Positions 11,338-24,155 are shown, counted from the first letter of the stretch. The stretch: DNA of 64,000 nt from Trebouxia sp. TZW2008 (GCA_002118135.1 BDIU01000156.1:8231-72230), one strand, 5' to 3'. Notes: generated by a model not told the origin, from the sequence alone. A program made the numbers and translations.

Positions 11338-12649
11338 CGCTGCTCCTGCATAACATGAGGTGTCAAGGACAGGCTGACAGACAACGGTGATCTGACAGGA
11401 TGAGCATCTGATCTGTCAGACCTAATTATATCCGGGAGAGGCGGCTATACAAGTTATGCTCCAGAGATCCTGCTAGGGGCTGTCAGAACTGCTCAAAGCA
11501 CGCAGAGACTGTGAATGCGGCACGCTGCTGACAGGGGTGCGCCTCTGATGTGTGCTCAACATATCTTCAGCGTCTTCTTCACTGAATGGTGAGTTAGCGA
11601 GACTCACAGAGTGCAGCAAGGAGACTGAACAGCTCTAGCGCACTTCCGCAACATCCGAGGTACCGCGTCACAATGTTTCTGCAGGCAGTCAGTCTTGATA
11701 GATTTGCGCTGCCGCAAGCGAGGTGACGAATCCACTGCTTGCTTGAAGTTGACCCTGAAGCATGTGCAGCTGCACTTTCAAGACACAGCGCCCATTATGA
11801 TGACTTTCGTCAATCGCTATAGTTGTCAATGAACGTGACGCTCAAGTTGCTGCACTTGCGACATCGCAGTCGATATTGCGGTGACGATGACAATATTGTC
11901 TGTCGCTAACCTCAGTAGCCTGGGTGTATCATTCCATTCTGTGCGGAGACAACTGACAGGCAATTCCGTCAGCATGGCAATGGATCGTGGTGAACAGCTT
12001 CTGAGGCGCCTCATCGTTTATTGCTTGACAGCTAGAGATCATCAAAGGGTCTTGCTGATACAACACAAAGTACTAAATTCATGGGCATGCTTCACCAAAC
12101 GTCTGCAATGAAGTCTGACCCAAAGACATTCCTGCAATGGCTGAGCTGACATGCAACTGCATGGAAAGGGGCAGTAAGGCACACTGGAACAAACACAAAA
12201 TCAGAAAAAAAATGGTCTTCATTGGCATGGTTTATGCTTTGTCATCGCCTCTGTGCTGCAATTTGCTGCAGCAAAGCAGGCTTGTGCTCTGAGACTACTA
12301 TGAGACTACTAGGCGGATTTTGCTGTTCATGCATGCATGAATCATAAATAACATAATACTTCAGGCGCTTCAGATGCCTGGACTGTTTGAAAGGCTGTTC
12401 AGATTAGCAAGCTCATCAAACAGAGATGGACTACCCTGCAAGCATGTCAACCAAGTATTTCATGTATATCGTAGCATGTTTGTTGTAGCATCAAACAAAC
12501 AGGCAAAGACAGCTCAAGCACAGTGCTTGCAAAGTTCACAAGATTGCAAGCAGATTGTGCTAACCTGTCAAATTGCACTACTTCAAGACTCCTATATCAC
12601 GTATATGTAATGTACAGCGGGATAACAGAAGGCTGATAAGAACAAAAGG
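11338..12649. other. Intergenic, nothing recognised
   Basis: No supported gene. A short duplicated GAGACTACTA occurs at about 12292-12311. Open frames present are short and resemble nothing known. Confidence 0.4.
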
Positions 12650-14149
12650 CTAGCTTGCAGGAGGACCAATGTCATTGACGGTGGCACTGCTACCCAGAGA
12701 GCTGCCGGCTGTATTGCTTGCAGAACCAGGTGCATTTGTCAATGTCGATCCACCACTCAAAGCGTTCTGCAAAGATGTCAGGGATTCTGACTCCAAGGGT
12801 GAAGAGGGGCTGCCAGAAGGCCTGGGCGAAGAAGAGGAGTCAAGCTTTACCGTGCTGGGCGAAGAAAACGAAGAGGAGCTGGGAGACCCCTTGGACCCAC
12901 CCCCACTGGGCGAAGGGGGGCTTAGAGAGCCTGAAGAAAACGCACTGAAGGGGTTGCTGAAAGAGTCTGGACTGCTGGGGCTTGGTGAAAAGCTGCTTGC
13001 AAAGTTGTTGCTGCTGCTGCTTGTAGTGCTGCTGCCTCCACTGCTGCCTCCACTGCTGCCTCCACTGCTGCCGCCACTGCTACCACCGCTGCTGCCGCAT
13101 GTTGAAACAATGGTTGACACACTGGCAAAAGCATCCACCTGAGACTGCAGTGTTGAGCTGCATATCAAACCATTCTGTCAAGTCATTCGTCATCATATTG
13201 TCACTTGTACATGAAGCGAGTTTGCCAAAGTCAGCACATCAGCAGCAGCAAAGAAGCTATGCGCTTGCCAGCCTGCTCATGTGTGATGCAGCAATGCAAG
13301 GTACAGTTGCATGCAGTTTCTGACAGAGCTATTTTGCTTGGAAGCCTCACCACGCACAGCCAACAAAATTGCTCCAATCAGAAGATCCAGGAGATGGCAG
13401 ACTTGCACAACATCCACCTGCAGCAATGTTGCCAGTCGTGTCAGCAGCGCTCACAGAGCTTCTAGCAGTCAGTAACAAGCATGCTTTGCACACAGTGCGA
13501 GCTTCACACAGCATCAGGTGTTGTGCCCTGACCAAAGCCATGAAGAACACATCACCAGGGGCGCTGAATTCTGCAATGTTCAATAGCAGATGCTTTCAGC
13601 TGTCGTCGTCAGGCCATGATCAGGCAACAGACACAGACTTTGGCCACTGCAGAATGCAGCCATTGCGCTTAAAGTCTCACCTTGACCAGCAGAAGAGGGC
13701 ACCACAGTACTGCACTGAGACACCAAAATGTTGCGCCAGCTGTCTATGCTGCTTTGGCTGACGCTCTTGCATGTGTTGCTTGCATCACCTGCAATGCAAA
13801 GCTTGTCAGCAACTCACAAATGGAGCATTGACAGATTGACCAACACCGTCAGCGCTAGCAGCTCAAGTCCAATTTACAAGGACTGCTAGTTGCACAGTCA
13901 GGCATAGCAATGCCGTGAGGGGTGGCTGCTGTACAGCTGCACAACTATTGCAGACTTACTGGAGTCAGGACAGCTGGTCTGTAACAGTCTTCTTGTGTTG
14001 AATCTTTCTGTCACTGGCTGTAAGCTGAAGCTGTTGCTTGTCAATGACTGTAACGACACCTTTGTGGCTGTCTCAGAAGGGAGCGTCCGTGCGCTGGCAG
14101 GCGAGCAAGCCGTCAAAAGCACTGCGGCCAACAGGCAGCAACTCGCCAT
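12650..14149 (-). CDS. Secreted Ser-rich protein
   Basis: The first exon (13960-14149) encodes a signal peptide, MASCCLLAAVLLTACSPASA, followed after about 35 residues by NTRRLLQTSCPDS; its donor is A|GTAAGT. The last exon (about 12650-13139, acceptor CTCAG|GTGGAT) encodes a Ser/Gly/Pro-rich tail with GSSGGSSGG repeats (about 13038-13097) and ends GPPAS. At least one middle exon is likely at about 13440-13577, with several Cys (LMLCEARTVCKACLLL), but its borders are not certain. The layout (signal peptide, small Cys-containing domain, low-complexity Ser tail) suggests a wall or cell-surface protein. No family recognised. Confidence 0.6.
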
Positions 14150-15109
14150 TGAGCGGCAGCCACCGCGTGTGCGATGCGTCCAGCTGCCACGGCCTGCTGA
14201 AGCTGTCGCTGCATGTTTGCCTGCGATGGCGGTCTGCTTCATGCAACAGCACAAAGCCCCTGCCGATCGCTGTTTTCTGGCTATTGCGAGTGCTGCCGGA
14301 CGCCCGAGACTTGCCCTGAGGTGTATGAGCAACCGCTTTTACGACGCAACACTATGTCGGGCTGTACGACCACGCAGGCTGCAGGCCCTGAAAATGACAG
14401 CCGCGGCAGAGAAGGATGAGAGACGGCGTAGTTTGCTTGCCTTCAGCGGATCGCGCCTATGCGATCTGTTCAGGGATCTGAAGAGCCGTATGTCTAGCCG
14501 TATGTTGATTGCAGGATGACGGCAGCAACAGCATGCGGCTCTTAAGCCAGATCAGTTGACCTGGCAGCACTACGCTTAAGCCAGCTGTACTGTCCATGCT
14601 TCGGCTCGTCATACGGTTTGCACCTGTGAAATTGTCACGTGAGCGGTGCAAGCCGATACGTGTCAACAATGTCTGTCACTGGGCTTGGCTTGAGCGCCTT
14701 TTCGGCAAGGGTGCCACCTGGCGTTGTACCATTTGTGACAAACAGGCAAATTGCGTTTCAACTGCTTTCACCAGGCTGATGCAGAAGGCTCAGCTGCGGC
14801 TAAGCTGATTGAGCGTAGATCTTCACGCAGCCAAGAACGCATCAACACATCAATGTCTGTGATGCTCCAGCTGCTGCAGGCTCTGCTGCAAAGCATTGGC
14901 AGAAAGCTCAACGCTGGCTTAAGTGGCCAGGTGTGACAATGGACTTTCAAGCCAGGCTGATGATATACAGCATCTGCCTGCTTGCGTGGGGTTTATTGTC
15001 TTCAGCTGCTGTGCACATATACAGCTGCTTACAGGACAATCCCTTGGTAGACTACTGTCATGCATTGTGCCGATGCCAAATTGGAATTTATCTTGCAACT
15101 CATTCATTA
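14150..15109. other. Intergenic between two minus-strand genes
   Basis: Upstream of the Ser-rich gene and downstream of the SLC33A1-like gene. A minus-strand TGTAA about 80 nt past the transporter stop (near 15028) is a candidate polyadenylation signal. No gene was recognised. Confidence 0.4.
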
Positions 15110-18100
15110 TCAGCTATCTCGTTTCATTTTGGCACGCCACTTGTGAATCGGCAACGCTTCTAGCTCAGGCAAAGTCCGTGTGAAATGCCAACCCAAAAAT
15201 GCACCAAGAATGATCATCCCATATGACAAAGGGTAGAATCCATCCCTTATTGTCACACATTGTCCTCCAGCTTCACCGCATGCATGTGCATTGGTGCCTT
15301 CATTGTGGCTGCCAGTACAGGCAATGTGACTCAGCATCTGCTCGCTTTCTGTGGCTGCCATACAGGAATGTACCGTGAAGAAGTCCATACAGGCAAAGAC
15401 TGCCAGCTTTGGGAGCGTCACACCTGCGCATACAGTGGAAGACAGATCATATAAGTGGAGCTGCATGCATGTGCATTGGTGCCTTCATTGTGGCTACCAG
15501 TTCAGGCAATGTGGCTGAGCATTTGCTCGCTTTCTGTGGCTGCCGTACAGGAGTATACTGTGCAGAAGTCCACGCAGGCAAAGACGGCCAGCTTCGGGAG
15601 CGTCACACCTGCACACACAGTGGAAGACAGATCAGTACAACTGAAACTGCATGCATGTGCATTGGTGCCTTCATTGTGGCTACCAGTCCAGGCAATATGG
15701 CTGAGCATTTGTTCGCTTTCTGTGGCTGCCGTACAGGAGTATACTGTGCAGAAGTCCATGCAGGCAAAGACAGCCAGCTTTGGGAGCGTCACACCTGCAC
15801 ACACAGTGGAAGACAGATCAGTACAACTGAAACTGCATGCATGTGCATTGGTGCCTTCATTGTGGCTACCAGTTCAGGCAATATGGCTGAGCATTTGTTT
15901 GCTTTCTGTGGCTGCCATACAGGAATGTACCGTGAAGAAGTCCATACAGGCAAAGACTGCCAGCTTGGGGAGCGTCACACCTGCGCATACAAGGGAAAAC
16001 AGATCTCACAAGTGGAGCTGCATGCATGTGCATTGGTGTTCTGATTGTGGCTGTCAGTTCAGGCAATATTGCTCGCTGTCTGTGACTGCCATACAGGAAT
16101 GCACTGTGAAGAAGTCCATACAGGCGGCCACTTTTGGGAGCGTCACACCTGCATACACAGTGGAAGACAGATCAGTACAGGTGAGACTGCATGCATGCAA
16201 TTTGGTGCCTTGGCTTTGGCTGCCAGTACAGGCAATATGGGTCAGCATTTGCTCGCTTTCTGTGGCTGCCATACAGGACTGTAAAGAAGTCCATACAGGC
16301 AAAGACTGCCAGCTTTGACGGCGTCACACCTGCATATACAGCGGGAGATAGATGTCTACTAGTAAGAGCATGCCATGCAGTGGCATTCGCTTTTCTGATG
16401 CACAGTCTGGACATGCAGTACCCACATGGGCATACAACAATGCAACAGCATGTAAAGCAAGTACTGCTTCTGACAGGCTGCTAAGCAGTGCTAGCAATGA
16501 TGTTGAGCAGGCTTCTGCATGCTGCTGACGTCTTGTGCCAAGCTTGTGCTGAATACACAGCATGACGTGCAGCAGCAAGCCAGGCATGCTGTCACCAAAA
16601 TGCACAGCTGAGACGAGCAGGTCTGGATCATGAAGACAGATGTCAAGAAGATGCAGTGCAGTGCAAGGCAATGCAGTGCTGTGCTGTGCTACACTGTGCT
16701 ATGCTGCGCTGCGCTTGTTCCCAACTACCTGTGCATTGCCAAAAGTAGCGCAAACATACAGACATGCGAAAGAAAACGCTCACCCATGTTTGCAATTGTA
16801 TTGAGCAAAGTAAGGTAAGCTCCGCCCATGCCAGGGTCGCTGATTCTGTTGAAAAAGCTGCCCATGGCTGTGAACATCAAGGTGGAGGTGAAAGAGGTGA
16901 TGAGCCCACAGACCGCTAGCAGCAGGAAAGGCCCAGGATGCGATAGCAGGGATGAAGCTCCTGATGGGAAATAGAACACCTGCAGACACTGCATCATCTT
17001 GAGCGACAAGCATGAGAAGTGACACAGATCAGACCCTGAACCATGTGGAACGACTTGATCATGAAGGTGGAGGTGAATGAGGTCAGCAGCCCACACGCTG
17101 CCAGCAGCAGGCAAGAACAAGGATGTGACAGCAGAGACGACGCTACAGGTGGAAAGTAAGGGACCTGCCACAGCGCAGACAGCAAGTGATTGAGGACCAA
17201 GCATAATGTCTGACACTTGGGGAAAACAAGTGCCAGACCTTACACAGCACCACACGCAATGGGAAAACTCTGAAGCACAAGGGAGGGTTTTGTGCTCCGC
17301 TTGAGCACAGACTGCAATCTGATATTGCTTTTGTGTCAGCCTTGTACATGCAGTCAAATTGAAAAGCTACAGTGTCACACCACAGGTGTGACACAAGCTG
17401 CCATGACCAGGCAGAATTTGTAGCGAGGCATGAAGGGGGCAAAGGGTGTTGGGTCTGAATACCAACCTCAACTCCCCGCCAACGCTGTTGACGTCAGCTT
17501 TGAGCACACAGAAGATATTTGCTGCATTTTCATCAGAAAGAAGCCACATCAGAGAGAAACCACATCAGAAAGCATGAGGTCATTGATGGTGACAGCAAGA
17601 GTGTCTCACCACAGTTGTGACACAGGCTGCCATGACAAGCCGAATCTTGTAGCCCAGCATGAAGGGTGCAAACGGTGTGGGACTGGATGCCCAGCGGCCT
17701 GCCAACACTGCTGATGCCAACTCACAAGGGAACTCCAGCAGCACCAGCCCTGCCAGAGCCTCCTTGGAAACGCCCTTTTCCAGCAGCTTCAGTGGAGCTG
17801 CTTGCTCTGCTGGCAACATGCCCAACCTATGCATCAAAACCCACTTGTGCTAATGGTAGTGTTAGCAAATGACAGCAAATGACAAGCACAGCAGTTGGCG
17901 AGGCTGACCTGCTCAGCCAGTTTCCACGCGAACGCACTGAACCGAGTATGAGACAAAACCCTTGATGTGCACCAGAGGATCATGACACAGGCTTGCTTGA
18001 TGTGCATTCTAATGAGTGACAACAATAAAGCTTTTGAGAGTTTCTTAGACCTTTGATGCTGAGGATACGCATGATTGTGTTTGAAAGCGCAGAGCTTGCA

Positions 18101-21100
18101 GCACATGAAATGCATGGCTGGCAGCCTTTGTATTGCTTGTCATGTAATCTCCAGCTCCAGACTGTACATTCTATTCTGAAAAGGGCTGCATTTGTAATTG
18201 ATGAAAAGAAAAGAATGATGACAGGAACAGCAAAACAACAGCCCTCCAGTCCAAAGACAGAGATACACTGTTCTGACCTGAAGGTGACCAGGACCACTGC
18301 AAAGCGCTTGACAGCTGGCAGCCTGATGACCTCCCACAGCTGCGTGTACGCTTCTGAAATGCTGCCAGACTCCTCTGGACACTTTGCATCGCCTTCAACT
18401 ACAGCAACACAGAACAACTTTATGAAAACTTTGAGCAGCAGTACCAGCAGATGTCATGATGATGGCATTTTCAGTATTTTGAACTGCAGCAGGATCAAGA
18501 CAGATTAGGACCAAGTGCTGTCACAGTGGAGTCTGTTGCACTGAGCTATGACAGTGGAGTCTGTTGCACTGAGCTATTTGTTGTAATGCTGAAATGCTGC
18601 CTAACTCTTCTGGGCACTTTGTATCACCTTCAACTGCAGCAGTATCAAGTTGATTTTCAGTGAAGAGTCTGAAGCAACACTTGTCATGCTGAATCTGAAC
18701 CAAGTACAGCTGCCAAAGTATGATGATGCCAACCTCATAACTGTGAGAGGTAGTGCTTTACTAAAGGCTAAAATGGGACAGAAGGAATGAAAGAGAGCAA
18801 AGTCAACGTGGCGTTGTGACAGCATCTCAGCCAGCCGAGTGCTGCAATTGCACTATGCACAACCCCTGAGTGACATCTGACCACAGACGGTTAAATGGAG
18901 CAGTGAAGCATAGAACAGTGCTCAATCACAATGGCCAAACAATCTGATCTCGGTAATCAAAACTGCAGATGAAGCGTCAGGTCCAAATGAGGTGCTGACT
19001 TCTGAAGAACTCAGCTGAGTAGAACATGACTTGAGACAGAAGCATGATACTTGGCTGATGCAAAGACTTCTCGAAAGGATATCTGGACTATGCAAGCGTC
19101 TTGTGAGCAGTCTGTACGGAAGCAGAGCGCGTATAACCCAAAGCTGGGATCAACGGGGGCAGCATGTGAGTCACATGGCTAAGCAGAAGGGGCAAGCTTG
19201 GTTGTGGTGAGCTGTGCACCACTGTTTAGTCATGTGGGCTCAAGCAGGCATGCAAGACTTCTAAAGATGCTTACAAGCTCCTCTGACTACACGCAGCAAA
19301 TGCAAGGCAGCAAATCACTGCAATGCTGTATACTGGCTAGAGCTGCAGTGATAGCAATTGAAAGGATCCAGCTCAAATGTTATGTACAACACGACTCTAA
19401 GCCAAGACTGTTTCTGCAATAGCAGCCCCAGCTATTGTATGTATTGCAGCTGTGGATGACCCTCTAGCATGAAGCTGTGTGATTGGCCTGCATTTGGCCT
19501 TTGTTGTTGGATATAAGCTGCACTTGCAGAGACACTGCTGTACAAAGATGAGAAGCAGCAAAGACCATGTGGAGCATGCAAAATGTCATGAGAGGGTGGC
19601 ACAAGCATTACCTGCAGGCTGAAAGTTGGTTTCATGCTTGAAAGCCGCAATCAAAACAGTGGCAACCGCAAAGAACCAGCCCCAAAACGTCAAGTAGCCT
19701 GCCAAGGGCAGAATGCCTTCTGGACTTGACTTTGACCGTAAATAATTGTTGCAGAAGTCAGCATCATTCAGGGCCAGAAACGCTGTGAAGGAGGTGAAGT
19801 AGCCGATATTCATGCCCAAAGTTTGGCATGTAGAAGCATACCTGCAGGGAACAGCCAAGTCAGATTAGAACAACTCGGCACACAATACATGATGTCAAAG
19901 GTGAGGTAGCCTGCCAAGAGCAGAACTTCGTCACATTTACTTCAGATTTTAGGTAGTTGTTGCAGAAGCCAGCATCATTCATAGCCAGAGAAGCTGTAAA
20001 GGAGGTTCAGCAGCCAATGTTCATGCTGAGTGTTTGGCATGTGGAGCAAAGGAACAGCCAAGACAGAGTTAGTATCTGGTGTACACCATGTGTTTGCAAG
20101 TAGTCTGCAAACAGCAAATCAAAGCCAATGCAAGGTCACAAAGTAAAAAGGCTCTCTTTGTGGCATTGATGAGTCAGAGTGCACAGCCCTGCACATAATA
20201 TGCTGTGTGAAGCAGGTCTATCAGCCTTCATACAGTACTATATCTGAGCATCAGCAGCAGCTCGGCAGGCTGTATGACAGGCCAGGCAAGCCTCATGGCG
20301 TCAGCACAAGTGTTGAGAAGAGTAGCAGGAAGCAGCGTGTAAGAATGAAGAGGCAAGCTTGCCCTACATGATGCAAGTCTTCTTTGGGGCTAGAGTTATG
20401 ACAACAGCAGAGATCTGGCAGGCCGCTTGGGCATGAGAATACAGTGACAAGCGTGGAAAGAGGCAAACTCACCCTATGTGGTTCCTAGTCAGCAGTGTGA
20501 ATGCCCAGCCAATCACACCTATGTTCTGTGTGGCTGCCATTAGTACCAGCCAGAACAGGAGTTCTATGACGAGAATGACATCAGGATGGTTGGGGCAGGA
20601 AAGCAGTCCCTCAAAATGTCAGCACAGCAGTATTTCAGGAGGGAGAAGAGGCAAGCTTACCCTACATTATTCCTGGCAAGCAGTGTGAGTGCCCAGCCAT
20701 CCACAGCAATATCCTGTGTGGCTGCCATCAGCACCAGCAGGAAAAAGAGCGCTGTAATGGAAATGACATCAGCTTGCTCAACTCTGCAGGCAGCACACAA
20801 CTTGTGTTGGTCCAACAAGCATGTAAGGCAGGCCCCTGTGTGGGTACAAGCAGCAATGTTTTGCGTGGCTGCCATCAAAAGCAGAGGAAGAGCAACGTTG
20901 CAGTTGGTATGACATCAGCTTGCTCAACTCTGTAGGCAGTACACAAAATTAAAATGTTAAAGCAGTGACAGTAAATCAAGCAATGTGATGTTCCTTCATC
21001 CGATGAGATCAGCCATGTCAAGAGCAAGTTCCAGGCTATATGCCAAGGCATTCACAGTGGCAACTGGACAGGACATCTGAGCATGCAACGATTTGAGTAA

Positions 21101-22059
21101 GCCAGCATCTGCAGCCACACCAATCATGCTTTGCAAGACGTACTTTGAAGGCTGCTCTGTTCTACCAAACAGTGACAAATTGGAACAAAACATGCCCAAC
21201 TGGAGTGGCATTGTGAATTTTTTGTAGTGTCTCACCTTCCTGCTAGCCATTTCGCACTGCCAAGGAGAATGACAGAGCTGCCAAGCTGAATGGGCACAAC
21301 CCAAGACTTCCTTCTGCCAAAAGTCAAGCTGTATATGCTGTCAACAATTGGGCTCCAGAGCAATTTAAAGGAGTAGGGGTATGACGCCACTGAAAAAATG
21401 CCAATCTGAGTGTATGATGCCTTGCTTTGCAGCAGAAATGGCCTGCAGGCGTGTCAGAAGCATGCTTTGCATGACTTGGATTGATGTTGTGATGCAGCTT
21501 GTGGGGTCACATGAGACAAACTGCTGAACCATATACACAGGTCATGCAAGAGCATAGACACATAGTGTAGTTGCTGCATCAGAGGCTCAAATGGCAATTC
21601 TGATTGACATGTTGTGGCAGCCTGTGCATTGTGCATTTTGCATGGATGAAGCATGGTAAGAGCTGAATGGAGACTGATGCATACAAGATGTCAGGGCTTA
21701 CATGGCACCCATTGTCAAGCCAAGAGGAACTCCTTGCATCATATACAAGAGGACCAGCACGAGCATGTTGGGTGTGTCTTGAACCAGCGTGCGGTCCTGC
21801 ATGCAATTATCAAATGCTTTGGTCAGCTCCTATCTCATGGACAGACATTTCCAGCGTCCTTCTGCCTGGCATGCTATGCACAAAACAAATGCATGCAGTG
21901 ACGAAAGGCAAATAGTGAGTTGCAAGGCTGGGCTGCAAGTACCTGAGAAGGGCTTTTGCGTCCATTAGTCCGAACATTCTTCTTGTCGTGACCAGTTGGC
22001 AAGTAAGGAGCGTTGCTGCCTTCTTCAAGCTCATTGAGTTCAACAGCGCGTTTCCTCAT
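15110..22059 (-). CDS. Acetyl-CoA transporter, SLC33A1 family
   Basis: Major-facilitator transporter that brings cytosolic acetyl-CoA into the ER/Golgi lumen for acetylation reactions. Nine exons join perfectly in phase: 21943-22059, 21702-21796, 21236-21442, 20661-20783, 19612-19841, 18278-18398, 17610-17826, 16784-16979 and 15110-15423 (539 residues; human SLC33A1 has 549). Family segments in order are LLYMMQGVPLGLTMGAMPFL, SYPYSFKLLWSPIVDSIY, GRRKSWVVPIQ, LMAATQDIAVDGWALTLLAR, YASTCQTLGMNIGYF, LKLLEKGVSKEALA, NRISDPGMGGAYLTLLNTIA and GGQCVTIRDGFYPLSYG. Every family region is present, so the gene looks functional. Six of the nine exons have extra decayed copies beside them. Confidence 0.95.
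15424..16345 (-). repeat. Array of five extra copies of SLC33A1 last-exon start
   Basis: Minus-strand acceptors of the form GCAG|GTGTGACG occur at 15423 (true exon), 15608, 15794, 15980, 16148 and 16329, spaced 185, 186, 186, 168 and 181 bp. Each copy repeats VTLPKLAVFACMDFFTV, then MAATESEQMLSHIA and TGSHNEGTNAHA with substitutions. Only the 3'-most copy runs on into the conserved C-terminus. Most copies keep long open frames, although the copy ending near 15502 has a stop. Confidence 0.95.
17030..17165 (-). repeat. Decayed copy of SLC33A1 exon 8
   Basis: Reads PYFPPVASSLLSHP and AACGLLTSFTSTFM, clearly related to the intact exon 8 (FYFPSGASSLLSHP and AVCGLITSFTSTLM) at 16784-16979, and lies upstream of it in transcription. 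Confidence 0.9.
17395..17550 (-). repeat. Decayed copy of SLC33A1 exon 7
   Basis: Nucleotide similarity to exon 7 (17610-17826) over the ASSPTPFAPFMLGYK region, but frameshifted. It lies downstream of the intact exon and includes a copy of the region around the exon 7 donor. Confidence 0.8.
18585..18680 (-). repeat. Decayed copy of SLC33A1 exon 6
   Basis: Reads AVEGDTKCPEELGSIS, matching VEGDAKCPEESGSIS at the start of exon 6 (18278-18398), with the acceptor region partly conserved; truncated afterwards. Confidence 0.85.
19885..20070 (-). repeat. Decayed copy of SLC33A1 exon 5
   Basis: Upstream partial copy of exon 5 (19612-19841). The minus strand reads MNIGCWTSFTASLAMNDAGF and CNNYLKS before diverging. 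Confidence 0.85.
20476..20965 (-). repeat. Two extra copies of SLC33A1 exon 4 flanking the intact one
   Basis: The intact exon 4 is 20661-20783. A downstream copy at 20476-20625 reads LMAATQNIGVIGWAFTLLTR with its own GTGAGT donor. An upstream copy at about 20850-20965 begins with the same acceptor and VEQADVI, then decays into stops. Confidence 0.9.
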
Positions 22060-23479
22060 TTCGTTTAAGGGAAAAGCCCAAAAGGGTCAGATCCCAGGTT
22101 GACCGAGGCAGACGTCACAAGCCTGCCGGCATACACGCGCTAGGTGAGCGCAATCAATGCGTGTCAGCGCATTTGAGAGCGTGTCCTTGTCATGCGATTG
22201 CTGCGCTTTCAGTTTGTCGCAAAAGTACAAGGTCACAAGTCTGCTGGTAAGCCTTGTGACAGTGCGACCGGCACTCAAAAAGCGACGAACGTCTCAACGT
22301 GCGCTTGCAAGCCAGGGTACATCCACAAACGTGGGCAGAGCTTGCACGTACAAAGATGTGTCGAGGAACCTGTAACGAACAACCTGTGGCGGAAGGGAAC
22401 CCTTAGCAAGGCAAGGCAGCCCTAAGAAGCTGCTCAAGCAACTAAACACTTCTGCTGGCAAAGCTGGCAAGTGCTGCCCTCGTGAACGACTACGGTAAAG
22501 AAGCTGCTCAAGCAACTAAACACTTCTGCTGGCAAAGCTGGCAAGTGCTGCCCTCGTGAACGACTACGGTAGTCTCGTTTTGCGAATATGGCTGGATGCA
22601 TCGTTGTAGGCATAAGCCTCGAGGCGACACGATCGGTACCAGGGCTGCTGCATGGGGAGCATGCTACTGTGCAAGCAACCAGCAATATAAGCTTTTTCGC
22701 AAACAGGGACAGACATGTACATTGAAACGTTCGTAGCATCATGTTATTTGGTCTCATATCACTTCACATCAGCTGCTAGTCTACACGATCAAGTCGACAG
22801 CAATAACAAGCAACAGCTTCTGCACACATTGCATCCCTGGCTGTATCAAGCAGCATTGGACCTGCCTCATTTCACTTTGTAGCTTGCCAGCAGTTGTGTC
22901 AAGTGCTGTGCAAAGCTTGCTTGCACGTCTTGAACCCTGCATTTTACTTCAACTATCAGCGCCTCATGTATATAGAGCCTGGCTGAACCAATCACAAACA
23001 GGACGCTATCAAAGCAAACATAAACAGTCAATGTGTCACCTGTCCAGCATAAGCGTGCTAGATGTGATGGCCTCTACACAGCTGCTACAGTCTGCTTCCA
23101 GCCATTTGATGTCTGCAGCCCATTCAGCCTGCAGTAGCATGCCATCCTAAGTTCATGTCTGTATGCAGCTGCATACAGGAACTTGACACAGTACTTCATC
23201 TCTGTCTCTGTGTAAGTTTAAAACACACCTGGTGACCAACACAAAACATGCAAGCTCTCTCGGCACATTGTAAGGTGAGGACAGCATACGATGTGTCAGC
23301 AGTACATATCTATTGCTGCAGCAATGCGGCATGCCGATGGTGCTTGTCACAACCAGTTAACTGCAATCTGATAGTTTGTCAGAATGACAAGAAGCCTATG
23401 CTGAACCTTCTCAACTATCACAAGCCCTCAGACATATAGAACGTGATACGCGCAGTGCTTGCTGCTTCAACTGAACTCA
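22060..23479. other. Intergenic, holds the SLC33A1 promoter side
   Basis: Apart from the 74-bp tandem duplication listed separately, no supported gene or array was found. Confidence 0.4.
22424..22571. repeat. Perfect 74-bp tandem duplication
   Basis: Two head-to-tail copies (22424-22497 and 22498-22571), identical as far as can be read, beginning AAGAAGCTGCTCAAGC. The lack of divergence implies a recent event, outside any recognised exon. Confidence 0.95.
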
Positions 23480-24155
23480 TCAGCTAGTGAGATGGAGCCT
23501 CACTTCCACAAAGTCAAGCAGCTTGTCTGCGTCTTCAAGCTGCTCACAGGATGCTTTGTAGTCAGCCTGCAGTCAAAGAAAATCACGTGTGAGCAAACCG
23601 TGTCTTTTGTTGTGCTGCCTTGCAATTGATTCACGCGGAGTGACGGTTTCCGTACAAGCTCAGTACAAATGATGACCACCACAACAATACAGAAACAAGC
23701 ACATGACTGTCGCTTCAGAGGATATTGTCACCCCAGCACAAATACCTTGGCACTCCTCTTCAGGTCCTGATCTAAGGTTGTCAAGTCAGCCAGCGCAGCA
23801 ACAGCCTGCTCCTGTATCTGTGTGTGCAGCTGCTTTACCTGCAATCACAAGGAATATACTGCTCTGGCTATAAGCAAGGAGCAACAGCCAAGTACATATT
23901 GCACACAGGCAGGAGTGTTGCAAGCTGTGGTGAATAGGGCCATAGCACTTGCACCTGCTGTTCAAAGGACGCTTTCAACCCGCCCATTGATCGCTCTGGT
24001 CGTGCTGTGGATGGACCTGCCTTGCCATCGGCGGCAGCTGCTTTTCGGGCCGAGTCAAGAACGTCAAGGGCCTTGCGCTTTTTGCTGCCTGCCGCTGCTG
24101 CTGGATGACCTCGGCCGCGGGCTGCACGGGCGGCTGCTGCACCTTTGGCCGGCAT
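23480..24155 (-). CDS. Small coiled-coil protein, family unknown
   Basis: Three exons of 201, 93 and 87 nt (23955-24155, 23746-23838, 23480-23566), all phase 0 with GT-AG borders, give 126 residues. The N-terminus is Ala/Gly/Lys/Arg-rich (MPAKGAAAARAARGRG) with a KKRK nuclear-signal-like cluster. The rest (SMGGLKASFEQQVKQLHTQI, then EQAVAALADLTTLDQDLKR) is heptad-like and should form a coiled coil. It may be a nuclear structural or adaptor subunit, but that is inference only. No copied exons were seen here. Confidence 0.65.

Noticed and set aside
12669..13142. Plus-strand frame rich in Leu/Pro/Glu (157 codons)
   Set aside because: Shadow of the Ser-rich last exon on the minus strand, which has a splice acceptor and belongs to a gene with a signal peptide.
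15409..16318. Long plus-strand open frames of 211 and 287 codons
   Set aside because: They are the antisense of the six-copy SLC33A1 exon array; their length comes from the repeat period, and the minus-strand reading has the family match.
15424..16345. CRISPR-like repeat-spacer array (also considered at 61580-62895)
   Set aside because: Units are 165-186 bp, have no short conserved repeat with unique spacers, and are clearly exon-derived in a eukaryotic genome.
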